Shown one piece after another: positions 44,133-53,118 of a DNA stretch of 64,000 nucleotides; the stretch's first letter is position 1, and each line of letters opens with the position of its first letter. The position numbers and the translations under genes were made by a program. The notes under the pieces are model-generated. The model had not been told where the DNA came from and made no database searches. It was given only the letters and a program-made list of their open reading frames with translations. Origin of the DNA: Paenibacillus sp. FSL H7-0326. Its GTDB lineage: Bacteria > Bacillota > Bacilli > Paenibacillales > Paenibacillaceae. The stretch covers positions 310,001 through 374,000 of the forward strand of contig NZ_MPVN01000004.1 of NCBI RefSeq assembly GCF_001955535.1, written 5' to 3'.

Positions 44133-45350
44133 TTAGTTGGCGGCTAACGGTCTGTTCTGCAGATAGATATCGAGGTCAGGGCTTGATCCTGTAACGATTT
44201 GGTCAGAGACAATTTTGGCTAAGACCCCATTGTATACGGTCCCGTTATCTCCATAGGCCATAATGACATAACTGTGTGGATAACCTTCGTATTGACCGAT
44301 GATGGGCAGCCCATCATGCGTGCCTCCGTAGAACGCTCCGAGAAAATATTCAGGTTCTGCATTAATGTCAGGGAACAGCTTGTTAAATTCCTGAATCAGC
44401 TTGTCTTTGCTTGCCATGATTTTGGAGTCCCTTGTTGCCGCATAGGTCGTGTCTTTATCCATACCTCCGATAATAATCCGATTGTCCGCAGTTGTACGCA
44501 TATATACATAGGGACGCGCGGTTTCCCAGATCAAGGAACGTTTATACCAGCTGGTGAAATCGTCAATCGGCTTGGTTATGACAGCATATGAGCTGGTCAG
44601 AGTGGCATTTTTCTCCGTCTTGAAATCCTTATCCTCATATCCGGCAGCGATAATGACGTGCCTTGCACGAATTTTGCGGCGTTCCTTGGTATAGAAGACA
44701 GCGTAATCCTGCTCAAAACGTTTGCCTACAATTTCTGTCTCTTCATAGATGCGTCCTCCCTGAGATTTGACGTTCTCCAGAAGCCCGTAAACGAACTTTA
44801 AAGGGTTCATCTCGGCATCATTATGATAATAGAGCGCAGCGTCCTTTTGAAAAGGGTAGAGTCCAGAAATATGCTTCTCATTCCACAGATCAACTTGAAA
44901 CCCGTACTTTTGAAGGAGGGCATGTTCTTCCGCTAAGGCAGGGACATCCTCCTTGAAGCTTGCATAATACAGACTGTCTCGTCTTATAAACTCTGAATCG
45001 AATGGCAGCTGAGCGCACACCCGCTCAATATCGTTAATGGACGCCTCACACAGCTTGAGATGGCGTGCGGCGATCTCTTCACCGAAGGAGTTGCTCAGTG
45101 ATACGAAGCTCTTCACGCCTGCATACTGTATCAGTGCCGTATTGGTGCTGGTACTGCCTGCACCTGCTTTTCTTTTATCAACCACGACCACAGATAGATC
45201 GTGTCCAGCTAGAATATTGGCACACTGTGCGCCTGAGCTGCCTGCACCAATAATAAGTACATCACAGGATATATCCTCTTCCAGCCTGGAATAAGAAGGA
45301 GGGCGAACAACAGTTGTAGGCCAATATAATTTACCGCTTTGCAAATCCAT
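44133..45350 (-). CDS. FAD-dependent oxidoreductase (DAO family), paralogue 2
   Basis: A 405-residue close paralogue of its neighbour: MDLQSGKLYWPTTVV, VLIIGAGSSGAQCANILA, GAGSTSTNTALIQYAG, RPYVYMRTTADNRIIIGGMD and YGDNGTVYNGVLAKIV. The pair looks like a tandem duplication. ATG 45350 has GGGAGAG upstream; the frame opens at 45386. The YGDNGTVYN ending is shared with paralogue 3, whereas paralogue 1 has YGDTAILYN. So paralogues 2 and 3 may be closer to each other than to the immediate neighbour. Confidence 0.88.
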   Translation of the reverse strand: MDLQSGKLYWPTTVVRPPSYSRLEEDISCDVLIIGAGSSGAQCANILAGHDLSVVVVDKRKAGAGSTSTNTALIQYAGVKSFVSLSNSFGEEIAARHLKLCEASINDIERVCAQLPFDSEFIRRDSLYYASFKEDVPALAEEHALLQKYGFQVDLWNEKHISGLYPFQKDAALYYHNDAEMNPLKFVYGLLENVKSQGGRIYEETEIVGKRFEQDYAVFYTKERRKIRARHVIIAAGYEDKDFKTEKNATLTSSYAVITKPIDDFTSWYKRSLIWETARPYVYMRTTADNRIIIGGMDKDTTYAATRDSKIMASKDKLIQEFNKLFPDINAEPEYFLGAFYGGTHDGLPIIGQYEGYPHSYVIMAYGDNGTVYNGVLAKIVSDQIVTGSSPDLDIYLQNRPLAAN

Positions 45351-45444
45351 ACCTAATCTCTCCCTTGCTATCATGAATTGATTCATGAAGTGGATTCATA
45401 TAGTATGGATTTTTTGCCGGGCCTCAATGCAAGTTAATTGAAGC

Positions 45445-46404
45445 TTACGGCTGTTCGATTTGAATATCTCCGGAAGTGGTGCGCACTTTAATCAGCTCTG
45501 TTCCGGTTCTTGGTGATTCGGGAGCATGGATGCTTCCAGATACGGCCTGAACATCATAGAATCCGGCAAAATCAGGTGCTGCTATAACCTCCACATCGCC
45601 GGATACAGCCCGGATATCTAAGTTGCCGATCACCGATTGACTGACTTCCACATTCCCGGACTGTACTTCAATGCTGGCATCTCCGTGCAGATCGTCAATT
45701 TCAATATCCCCGGAAGTGGACTTGACCTCCAGCTGACCCTGTATTGCCGCCGCCTCTATACTACCGGACTGGAGCTTTACTGCAATTTGACTTGAACTGA
45801 AGTCCTCAAGCTCAATATCTCCAGAGATCATCTCGAAGCTTGCACTGTCCTTGGCCATGACATTCTTCATATCCAGATTGCCTGACGAGAGACTTACGGC
45901 CAGCTGACTGGCTTGAACATCTTCGAGCTTGAAATCGCCTGAGGTTGAAGAAATAGCAACATGCCTTGCCTTAACTCCGGTAATATCGTTACTGCTTGAT
46001 ATATTGTCAACAATAAGCTCATCTAGCGTTTTGTCGGAGGGCATCCGAACCTCGATATGATTGTCTGAGAAATCCAGATTAAAGGATAGGAATTGAAAGG
46101 AATCCTCCGCTGTCGTATCCACTGTAAGCGTGCTGCCCTCCGGCGCGGTCTGTTCAATTCGATCTATGGCATCTTGATGCCATTTGCCTGTGAACAATAC
46201 GGTAATTTGATCCTCCTCAGTCGGTACAAACTTAATATTCGTACTGCTATCGGTCCGCATTACAAGTGAATGGATGCCTGCTTCCGGAAATGCGAGCTCT
46301 TTCTCGTATGCAATCCGGTCATCTCCAAATTCAAAACCGAATATGGACATGCCGACAACGCCGACAGCAATGCAGGCTATGCCAAATCTCAACCAGTTCT
46401 TCAT
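45445..46404 (-). CDS. DUF4097-type beta-repeat membrane-anchored protein
   Basis: A 319-residue protein: N-terminal membrane segment (~5-22), then a right-handed beta-type repeat region. In it S-G-D/N motifs recur every ~20 residues (SSGNLDM, MISGDIEL, STSGDIEI, VQSGNVEV, AVSGDVEV, TTSGDIQI). This is the DUF4097/adhesin-like domain that accompanies PadR-DUF1700 pairs. The role may be envelope-stress related but is not established. ATG 46404 overlaps the stop of the DUF1700 gene (TAATG); GGAAGGAA precedes it. Last gene of the three-gene operon. Confidence 0.85.
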   Translation of the reverse strand: MKNWLRFGIACIAVGVVGMSIFGFEFGDDRIAYEKELAFPEAGIHSLVMRTDSSTNIKFVPTEEDQITVLFTGKWHQDAIDRIEQTAPEGSTLTVDTTAEDSFQFLSFNLDFSDNHIEVRMPSDKTLDELIVDNISSSNDITGVKARHVAISSTSGDFKLEDVQASQLAVSLSSGNLDMKNVMAKDSASFEMISGDIELEDFSSSQIAVKLQSGSIEAAAIQGQLEVKSTSGDIEIDDLHGDASIEVQSGNVEVSQSVIGNLDIRAVSGDVEVIAAPDFAGFYDVQAVSGSIHAPESPRTGTELIKVRTTSGDIQIEQP

Positions 46405-47051
46405 TATTGGTTCCTTCCTTTCACCACTTTGACATTCCAGCTTACATAACTCCGTGTGAGCATTCCGAGCTTCTTGGCGGCCCACAGCGAGAAAATGCCG
46501 AGCAGGATACCTATGCCAAGCATGGCGATACTAACGGACGCTTCAGCCCAGATCACACGCTTCTCCTGGAACATAAAGTCGGCCAGGGCAAGGAATGGAG
46601 CCAGAACGCCAGCGGCTGATGTTACGGCAATAGCCAGCCACACGGACCATATGGTTGCAAAGATCGGCAGGGCAAAGATAAGATTCAGAAAGAACATGCC
46701 GATGGCAGAGAAAAAGCTGCCGAAAGCGCGGTGGCTTGATCTCGATTCTGTCATATAAGGCATACTCGCTGTGAATGGCACATCTGCATTGTTAGATGTA
46801 CCATAGGCGTTATTGTAATTGAACCTAGGTGAAGCGGCCTCCCGTGCTGGGGGAGCATACCGATCACCGAGGGCTTCCAGCGCCAGCTCTCTTGGATGAC
46901 CCAGCTCTCTAGAAATATCTTCTTCCGTCTTGCCTTCAGCCAAGCCCATTTCAAAATGCTGCTCGTAATCACTTAACAGCTCCATCCGTTCACCTTTGTC
47001 AAGCAGTCTAAGCTCGCGTTCCAGAGCCGTCATAAACATACGTCTGTTCAT
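46404..47051 (-). CDS. DUF1700/HAAS-domain membrane protein
   Basis: A 215-residue protein. The N-terminal ~65 residues are the helical HAAS/DUF1700 domain (LERELRLLDKGERMELLSDY, then ISRELGHPRELALEAL). A Pro/Ala-rich linker follows, and then two or more hydrophobic segments (~105-190). In PadR-linked operons this protein is thought to be a membrane partner of the regulatory system. It overlaps padR by 4 bases and the DUF4097 gene at its stop. Confidence 0.85.
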   Translation of the reverse strand: MNRRMFMTALERELRLLDKGERMELLSDYEQHFEMGLAEGKTEEDISRELGHPRELALEALGDRYAPPAREAASPRFNYNNAYGTSNNADVPFTASMPYMTESRSSHRAFGSFFSAIGMFFLNLIFALPIFATIWSVWLAIAVTSAAGVLAPFLALADFMFQEKRVIWAEASVSIAMLGIGILLGIFSLWAAKKLGMLTRSYVSWNVKVVKGRNQ

Positions 47052-47374
47052 TCGCTATATCCTTCCTTCAGTAGATTGGTAACACTGGACACAAATACAT
47101 TCCATTCAAGCTCCAAATTCAGCATATAGGCAAGTCCAGAATCCGTTAAACTATAATACTTACGCGGAGGCCCCTCGTTAGATTCACGCAGATAGGTAGT
47201 ACAGTATCCATCTGCGACTAATCGGCGAAGCAGGGGATACAAGGCGCCTTCTGCAATCTCAATATGCCTGGATACGGCTTGAGCCAGCTCATATCCATAA
47301 CGGTCTTTACGGTGAATCAGTACAAGAACGCACAGCTCTAATGCGCCTTTTTTAAATTGGATATTCACATTCAA
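47048..47374 (-). CDS. PadR-family transcriptional regulator
   Basis: A 108-residue short PadR repressor (subfamily 2). The winged helix covers ~8-80: GALELCVLVLIHRKDRYGYE, then EIAEGALYPLLRRLVADGY, with a wing reading RKYYSLTDSG. It probably represses its own operon (padR-DUF1700-DUF4097). An inverted repeat TACTAA-N7-TTAGTA at 47419-47437, just upstream, is a candidate operator. Confidence 0.92.
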   Translation of the reverse strand: MNVNIQFKKGALELCVLVLIHRKDRYGYELAQAVSRHIEIAEGALYPLLRRLVADGYCTTYLRESNEGPPRKYYSLTDSGLAYMLNLELEWNVFVSSVTNLLKEGYSE

Positions 47375-47418
47375 CCAGATTCGGGTCTCCTTTCTGTGGC
47401 CATCATTTTAAAAATAAT

Positions 47419-47473
47419 TACTAAATTTAGATTAGTACTGTTTATTATATAGTAGTGAACAGGTAAATATTAA
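47419..47473 (-). promoter_or_regulatory. padR promoter and candidate operator
   Basis: On the minus strand TATAAT (47444-47449) lies 18 bases from a weak -35 (TTAATA). Immediately downstream is an inverted repeat with TACTAA/TTAGTA arms (47419-47437). Confidence 0.45.
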
Positions 47474-47576
47474 CACTCAGTACTGAATAATGCAAGGTAG
47501 TGAAATTTATGAAGCGGCTCATCCGTTTGAAACTCTCCCCTACGGGTAAGGAAAGCAGAGAAGGAGAGGATCGTAC

Positions 47577-47957
47577 ATGAATCACAACCATCAAGAGGCG
47601 AAGGAGCCCAGCTCACATAAACAGGAGCATTCCCAGAAGAAGCATGCTAAGAAAAGAAGGATAGGTCTCCATTTCTATCGTAGAAGATCACCCCGATCTA
47701 GAAAAAGACTTCAGATTCGCAATCGTTATGAAATCGCGCATATGATTAGCGAAATTGCCACATCACTCTTGTTTCTTGCCGGCAGCTTCTGCTTGTTCTA
47801 TCCGGAAGTTAAGCTGATCGGTACCTGTCTATTTATACTGGGAAGTATTCAAATGCTGGTCCGGGCATTAATTCGAATGTCATATATGCTTAAACTTAAA
47901 AAATGGGACTACATTGATGAAAATAGAGATCAGGAGCAGAACCACATCATGCACTAA
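47577..47957 (+). CDS. YrhK-like domain protein
   Basis: A 126-residue protein with a very basic, His/Lys/Arg-rich N-terminus (~1-50). A YrhK-like hydrophobic hairpin follows (NRYEIAHMISEIATSLLFLA, then FYPEVKLIGTCLFILGSIQM), about residues 51-100. Function unknown. AGAAGGAGAGG precedes the ATG. It converges with FAD paralogue 3. Confidence 0.65.
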   Translation: MNHNHQEAKEPSSHKQEHSQKKHAKKRRIGLHFYRRRSPRSRKRLQIRNRYEIAHMISEIATSLLFLAGSFCLFYPEVKLIGTCLFILGSIQMLVRALIRMSYMLKLKKWDYIDENRDQEQNHIMH

Positions 47958-47997
47958 AACTTCCGTCGAAGGTGGGATCATGTGTGGCACAAAAGAA

Positions 47998-48039
47998 AGA
48001 CCGCCTGCAGCTGACTGGACAAGCAGCTGCAGGCGGTCT
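47998..48039. terminator. Bidirectional terminator
   Basis: Perfect 16-base arms (AGACCGCCTGCAGCTG and its inverse) with a ten-base loop, between the convergent YrhK-like gene and FAD paralogue 3. Confidence 0.9.
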
Positions 48040-48058
48040 ATTTACTTTCGGTTGATTA

Positions 48059-49282
48059 CTACTGGGCTTGCTTACGCGGCGGCTTCGAGCGCAGATACAA
48101 GTCGAGGTGAGGACTGCTGCCCTTCGTTATCATGTCGGTGACAATGCGGGACAGGGTCATATTGTATACCGTCCCATTGTCTCCATAAGCCATGATGTGA
48201 TAGCAGTTCGGGTACTCATCACTTCGGCCAATCATCGGAAGACCGTCAAGCGTTCCGGCAAAGAAGGCACCAAGCACGTAATCCGGTTCGGTCTTGATTT
48301 CAGGAAACATCTCGGACAGATTCTTCATCAGTTGATCTCGTCCGGACTCAATGTGCGCATCCCTGCTCACGGATCGATGCGTCTCCTGGTCCATGCCGCC
48401 GACAATAATTCGATCATCCGGTGTTGTTCTCATATACATGTATGGACGAGCCGTTTCCCATAGAAGCGTTCGCTTGTACCAGCTGCTTAGATCAGCAACA
48501 GGCTTCGTAATGACAACGTACGAGCTGGTAATTGTGGCATTGGCGTTAGGCGTCAGCTCCATCTGCTCGTAACCGGCTGCCATGATGACATACTTGGTGC
48601 GAATCTGGTGTCCGCTCTTGGTATAGAAGACGGCCTCATCTGAACTGAACTTCTTGCCGGTAATTTCGGTTCCTCCGTAAACTTTGCCGCCCATCCCTCT
48701 GACTTCTTCAAACAAACCGTAAATATATTTCAGCGGATTCATTTCCGCATCGTTTCTGTAATACAAGGCGCCGGATTTACGGAAGGGGTATTTCGCTGCA
48801 ATCTGGTTCTCATCCCATAAGTACACATCGAATCCGTGCTTTTTCAGTAGAGCATGCTCCTGCTTAAGTGCAGGTACATCAGCTTCCGATGAGGCGTAGT
48901 ACAGGCTGTCTCTGCGAACGAAATCAGCTGCATCCGGCAGCTGACTGCAGGCTTGCTCAATGTCGTCAATGGCTTGTCTGCAGAGCTTCAGATGAGCCGA
49001 AGCCTTCTCTTCACCAAAATCTGCTGCCAGCTCTGTAAGCATCTTGTCACCGGCATACTGAATGAGTGCCGTATTGGTGCTTGAGCTTCCGCCTCCAATC
49101 GTTCGTTTATCAACCACGACGACATGAAGGCCTTGCCTCGCAAGCTGATACGCACTCTGGGCGCCTGAACTGCCCCCGCCGATAATGAGCGCATCGCACT
49201 GAATATCTTCGGTGAGCGGGGGATAGATGGGAGGACTGCTCACTGTAGCAGGCCAATAGAGTTTGCCAGTTTGTAAATCCAT
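48059..49282 (-). CDS. FAD-dependent oxidoreductase (DAO family), paralogue 3
   Basis: A 407-residue flavoenzyme beginning MDLQTGKLYWPATV, with ALIIGGGSSGAQSAYQLA, GGGSSSTNTALIQYAG, RPYMYMRTTPDDRIIVGGMD and AYGDNGTVYNMTLSRIV. It is the same family and nearly the same length as paralogues 1 and 2, which lie 3-5 kb away on the same strand. AGGAGGCAT precedes the ATG. A 47-bp hairpin repeat array sits directly upstream. Confidence 0.88.
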   Translation of the reverse strand: MDLQTGKLYWPATVSSPPIYPPLTEDIQCDALIIGGGSSGAQSAYQLARQGLHVVVVDKRTIGGGSSSTNTALIQYAGDKMLTELAADFGEEKASAHLKLCRQAIDDIEQACSQLPDAADFVRRDSLYYASSEADVPALKQEHALLKKHGFDVYLWDENQIAAKYPFRKSGALYYRNDAEMNPLKYIYGLFEEVRGMGGKVYGGTEITGKKFSSDEAVFYTKSGHQIRTKYVIMAAGYEQMELTPNANATITSSYVVITKPVADLSSWYKRTLLWETARPYMYMRTTPDDRIIVGGMDQETHRSVSRDAHIESGRDQLMKNLSEMFPEIKTEPDYVLGAFFAGTLDGLPMIGRSDEYPNCYHIMAYGDNGTVYNMTLSRIVTDMITKGSSPHLDLYLRSKPPRKQAQ

Positions 49283-49311
49283 ATGAAATGCCTCCTAATC
49301 ATAAGCTGAAA

Positions 49312-49520
49312 AAGTTCATGCTATCTATCGATATTATGAACTTAAGCTTTTTTCACTTAAGTTCATGCTATCTATCGATATTATGAACTTAAGCTTTTTT
49401 CACTTAAGTTCATGCTATCTATTGATATTATGAACTTAAGCTTTTTTCACTTAAGTTCATGCTATCTATCGATATTATGAACTTAAGCCTTTTCACTTAA
49501 GTTCATGCTATCTATCTACC
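49312..49520 (+). repeat. 47-bp tandem hairpin repeat, four units plus a partial fifth
   Basis: Units start with TTCATG at 49315, 49362, 49409 and 49456 (period 47), with a partial fifth at 49502 after a 46-base step. Each unit forms a hairpin with 11-base arms CTTAAGTTCAT/ATGAACTTAAG around a loop containing ATCGATA, followed on the plus strand by CTTTTTT. No plus-strand gene ends before it, while minus-strand genes lie on both sides. Identity between units is nearly complete (one substitution, one T-run change). Nothing else is visible in 49283-49570. Confidence 0.92.
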
Positions 49521-49570
49521 ATGATTTCGCTTATTAGAAACAAGGCAATCCAGAAATTTTAAACAAGCCG

Positions 49571-51127
49571 CTAGGCTTGATGTGCATCAAGCTTAGGTAA
49601 AGGCTCTACTGCAGGTCCTTCAAGGACGGAACCGTCATAAGTAAACCGCGAGCCATGGCAAGGGCAGTCCCACGAGCATTCGCCCGAGTTCCATTCCACC
49701 TCACAGCCCAGATGGGTACAGGTCGTATCGACAAGATGCAGTGTTCCGGATTCGTCCTTATAGGCTCCCGCGCGCTTGCCGTCATGTCGTACAACAGCAC
49801 CTTCACCAGGCTGAATATCCTCAATCTTCTTGTGAACGAGACCCAGCTTGCCCGAGATGAGATGCTTGGCTACATCCAGATTATCCTTTAATGCATTCTT
49901 GATCGAAGGATCTGCCTTGAACCGGCCGGGATCAACCAATTCTGTATAAGGATTGTGGCGGCCGACGATGAGATCCGTCAGAAGTCTGCCGGCAACGGTG
50001 CTCGTCGTCATCCCCCATTTCCGGAAGCCGGTGGCAACCAGCACCCTTTCGTAAGCTCCGCCAATTGGCCCGATGAACGGCATCTTGTCAATGGTGACTA
50101 GATCCTGTGCAGACCACCGGAAATGGACCTTCTTCACACCAAAATGCTGTCCGGCAAACCGAACCAGCTCCTCAAAATGCTGGTGCGTGCTGATTCCCTG
50201 ACCCGTCTTATGATTCTCTCCGCCAATAACGAGGAGCTTCTTGCCATTGTACAGTGCAGAGCGGACAGAGCGCTCCGGCTTGTCGTAGCTTACATACATG
50301 CCGCCCTCAAACTCCGTTTCCGGCTCCACAGCAATGGCGTAGGAGCGCTCTGCATGCATACGGGCAAAGTACATACGTGGATCATGGAACGGAAAATGAC
50401 TTGCCACGACCACATGCTCGCTTGTAATGTGATGGCCGCCTCTTTCCAGCATGACGGTCACCTTGTTATCCTCCTCTTTGAGGTCAGCAGCCGTCGTTTT
50501 TTCATAGATCTTAACGCCGAGGTGGATCAGCTCTTCAACCAGCTTCTTGAGATAAGAGAGTGGATGGAACTGTGCCTGATTCGGCACACTGATCCCCGCT
50601 ACAGCCGGTACCGGAATCGGCAGCTTATCATGCCACACACCGGGAATAGCCAGCTGCTGATAGGCATCGAATTCGTCCTTCAGCTTCTTTAGATCATTCT
50701 CCGATTGAATATAGACATACGCATCCTCTTCCGTCAGCTGACAGTCGATTTCTTTTTCGGTAATGACACTTCGAATAAAACGCAGTGCTTCCTCGTTAGC
50801 CTCATAATACAGTCTGGCCTGTTCATGGCCGAAGTGTTGAATGAGCTCGTGATAGATCAGGCTGTGCTGGGAAGTAATCTTCGCGGTCGTATGACCTGTC
50901 GTTCCATCCAGGATTGAGCCTGCCTCAATAAGGACAACTTTATAGCCTTCCTTGGCGAGAAGATATGCGGTAGTAATCCCCGTCATACCGGCACCAATAA
51001 CTGTTACTTCTGTGTTCAGGTTCTCAGACAATCGTTCAAATGAAGGCAGAGAGACGGTTCCACGCCATAACGATTCCCGGCTCTTCGGCAGCTCTGCTGC
51101 AGTAAATTCCTGATTCATGTCATTCAT
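49571..51127 (-). CDS. FAD-dependent oxidoreductase with C-terminal Rieske domain (YhfW-like)
   Basis: A 518-residue protein: a DAO-type flavin domain (EVTVIGAGMTGITTAYLLA at ~41-59, then DGTTGHTTAKITSQHSLIY), a linker, and a C-terminal Rieske [2Fe-2S] domain (~425-518). The cluster motif is CTHLGC followed by CPCHGSRF. The arrangement matches B. subtilis YhfW. Electrons probably pass between the flavin and the 2Fe-2S centre; the substrate is unknown. It is more distant in sequence from the three paralogues downstream, from which the hairpin array separates it. AGGAGG precedes the ATG. Confidence 0.9.
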   Translation of the reverse strand: MNDMNQEFTAAELPKSRESLWRGTVSLPSFERLSENLNTEVTVIGAGMTGITTAYLLAKEGYKVVLIEAGSILDGTTGHTTAKITSQHSLIYHELIQHFGHEQARLYYEANEEALRFIRSVITEKEIDCQLTEEDAYVYIQSENDLKKLKDEFDAYQQLAIPGVWHDKLPIPVPAVAGISVPNQAQFHPLSYLKKLVEELIHLGVKIYEKTTAADLKEEDNKVTVMLERGGHHITSEHVVVASHFPFHDPRMYFARMHAERSYAIAVEPETEFEGGMYVSYDKPERSVRSALYNGKKLLVIGGENHKTGQGISTHQHFEELVRFAGQHFGVKKVHFRWSAQDLVTIDKMPFIGPIGGAYERVLVATGFRKWGMTTSTVAGRLLTDLIVGRHNPYTELVDPGRFKADPSIKNALKDNLDVAKHLISGKLGLVHKKIEDIQPGEGAVVRHDGKRAGAYKDESGTLHLVDTTCTHLGCEVEWNSGECSWDCPCHGSRFTYDGSVLEGPAVEPLPKLDAHQA

Positions 51128-51439
51128 ATATTCAAATCCTCCTATTCAAGTACGGGCCTAATATGTTCCGATTTCTCAATTATTACCACCCGGCACCTGA
51201 TAGAAACGCGCGTTAGCCAGAAACATTGCGCTTGGAAGCAAATTTAGGTGACCTCTAGGTATTCTCGAAGGAGCCATTCCATCGCTTTTTGCGTTTTTGT
51301 CTATTGCATTTGCGAAATGGTCAGTTCCGTTGAACAAAATAAACACTCCATTTGATGATTTGTACATATCGCGCTCTAGCTTTCATCCATTAATCTGTCA
51401 CTACAGCAATTCAATTCAATCAAAGTGGGGGTTGGGTAC

Positions 51440-53068
51440 ATGAAACGTTGGTTTGCTTCTACGCTTGTGATGGCGCTGATGTCATCCTTATTGATCGGCT
51501 GTACTGGAAATGGAGGAAGTGCGGAGGAACCCAATGAAGGAGATCAAGAAGCTCCGGTGGTCACGGAAGAGACGACATATCCAATCGAAACCGATGTGAC
51601 GTTATCCTATTGGGGCGAGCTTCCAGGGAACCTCATAGGAGTCAAGGCTACACACGATGAAGTTCCTTTTTTTCAGGAGTGGCAAAAGGCAACCGGAGTT
51701 CCGCTGTCCTATACCGCGCCTCCATCCGGACAGGCTCAAGAGGCACTCAATGTCATGCTTGCCTCCGGGGATCTGCCAGACATGATTGAGTATAATTTCC
51801 TCGGATTTCCGGGGGGTCCAGAGAAGGCGATCAAAGACGGTTACATTATTGAGCTGAATGAGCTTATTGACAAGTACGCACCCAATTTGAAGAAGTACCT
51901 CTCGGAGCATCCGGAGATTGACAAGATGGTGAAGACGGATAGCGGCAGTTATTATGCTTTTCCGTTCATTAGAGAGGACGAGTACCTGCGTGTATTCCAA
52001 GGGCCCATCATACGTAAGGATTGGCTCGATGAGCTGGGCCTTCCCATTCCAGAGACGATTGACGAATGGACAACGACGCTGCGTGCTTTCAAAGAAGAGA
52101 AGGGGGCCGCTGCTCCATTCTCCGTCGTCAGTAAACCGAGATTCTTTAATGATTCAGGAAATGGTGCATTTCTAGGTGCATTTGGTGTCACGCGAGGCTT
52201 CTATCAGGTGGATGGACAGGTGAAATTTGGACCGGCGGAGCCGGGATTCAAGGAGTACCTTCGCTTATTCAACAGCTGGTATACGGAGGGATTGATCGAC
52301 AAGAACGTCGCTACGACAGATTTGAAAGCGATTGACAGCAATATGGCCTCCGGTGAGACGGGAGCCACGGTCGGTAATACAGGCGGAGGCATCGGGAAGT
52401 GGCAGCCGCTCGTTGAAGCGAATGATCCGGACGCTGTGCTTGCTGCTGCCCCCTATCCCGTCCTAAACAAGGGCGAGGTGCCGATGTTTGGACAGCGAAA
52501 TCAGGCATATTCGTCGGAAGGAACGGTTGCTGTTACTTCAACGTCTGAGAATCCAGAGCTGGCTGTGAAGATGCTCGACTATGGATACAGTGAAGAGGGG
52601 CATATGTTCTTCAATTTCGGCAAGGAAGGTGTCAGCTACAATCTGACGGAAGACGGATACCCGCAGTTTACGGAATTGCTGCTCAAGAACCCGGACAATC
52701 TGGCACCGGCTCAAGCCATCTCCATGTACGCACGAAGCAGCTACAACGGGCCTTTTGTCCAGGATAGACGCTATATAGAGCAGTATCTTGCACTTGAGAC
52801 ACAGCGTGAAGCGATAGAAATCTGGAGTAAAACAGATGCAGAGAAGTACAGTCTGCCGCCGATTACGCCGAACCCGGAGGAGAGCTCCGAGTACGCCACA
52901 ATTATGAATGATATCAATACACTTGTGGACGAGATGACGATCAAGATCATTCTCGGAACCGACCCTGTAGATGAGTTCGAGAGCTATGTAGCGAAGATGA
53001 AGCAGCTGAACCTGGATCGGGCGATCGAGATTCAAATGGCCGCACTGGAGCGCTACAACAACCGTTAA
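51440..53068 (+). CDS. Extracellular solute-binding lipoprotein (LipO-type), sugar ABC importer
   Basis: A 542-residue binding lipoprotein with signal peptide ending SLLIGC. The mature part begins with an acidic linker, then YWGELPGNLIG and FQEWQKATGVPLSY. It carries PDMIEYNFLGFPGGPEKAI, and the C-terminal LNLDRAIEIQMAALERY is typical of large LipO/YtcQ-type proteins. The cluster context (GH88) suggests unsaturated uronic-acid oligosaccharides as ligand. ATG 51440 is preferred over the in-frame GTG at 51425, which starts the GGGGG ribosome site. The 312-base gap before it shows no convincing gene. Confidence 0.9.
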   Translation: MKRWFASTLVMALMSSLLIGCTGNGGSAEEPNEGDQEAPVVTEETTYPIETDVTLSYWGELPGNLIGVKATHDEVPFFQEWQKATGVPLSYTAPPSGQAQEALNVMLASGDLPDMIEYNFLGFPGGPEKAIKDGYIIELNELIDKYAPNLKKYLSEHPEIDKMVKTDSGSYYAFPFIREDEYLRVFQGPIIRKDWLDELGLPIPETIDEWTTTLRAFKEEKGAAAPFSVVSKPRFFNDSGNGAFLGAFGVTRGFYQVDGQVKFGPAEPGFKEYLRLFNSWYTEGLIDKNVATTDLKAIDSNMASGETGATVGNTGGGIGKWQPLVEANDPDAVLAAAPYPVLNKGEVPMFGQRNQAYSSEGTVAVTSTSENPELAVKMLDYGYSEEGHMFFNFGKEGVSYNLTEDGYPQFTELLLKNPDNLAPAQAISMYARSSYNGPFVQDRRYIEQYLALETQREAIEIWSKTDAEKYSLPPITPNPEESSEYATIMNDINTLVDEMTIKIILGTDPVDEFESYVAKMKQLNLDRAIEIQMAALERYNNR

Positions 53069-53118
53069 CCAAATAGATCAATAAACTCTCAAAAAGAATG
53101 AGGTGACTAAACCGCCCC

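Noticed and set aside
49312..49520. CRISPR array
   Set aside because: The 47-bp units are contiguous tandem copies without unique spacers, and no cas genes are nearby.
51176..51367. 63-codon minus-strand frame in the gap before the sugar-binding lipoprotein
   Set aside because: No ribosome site, no family resemblance, and isolated from the neighbouring genes; not supported as a gene.
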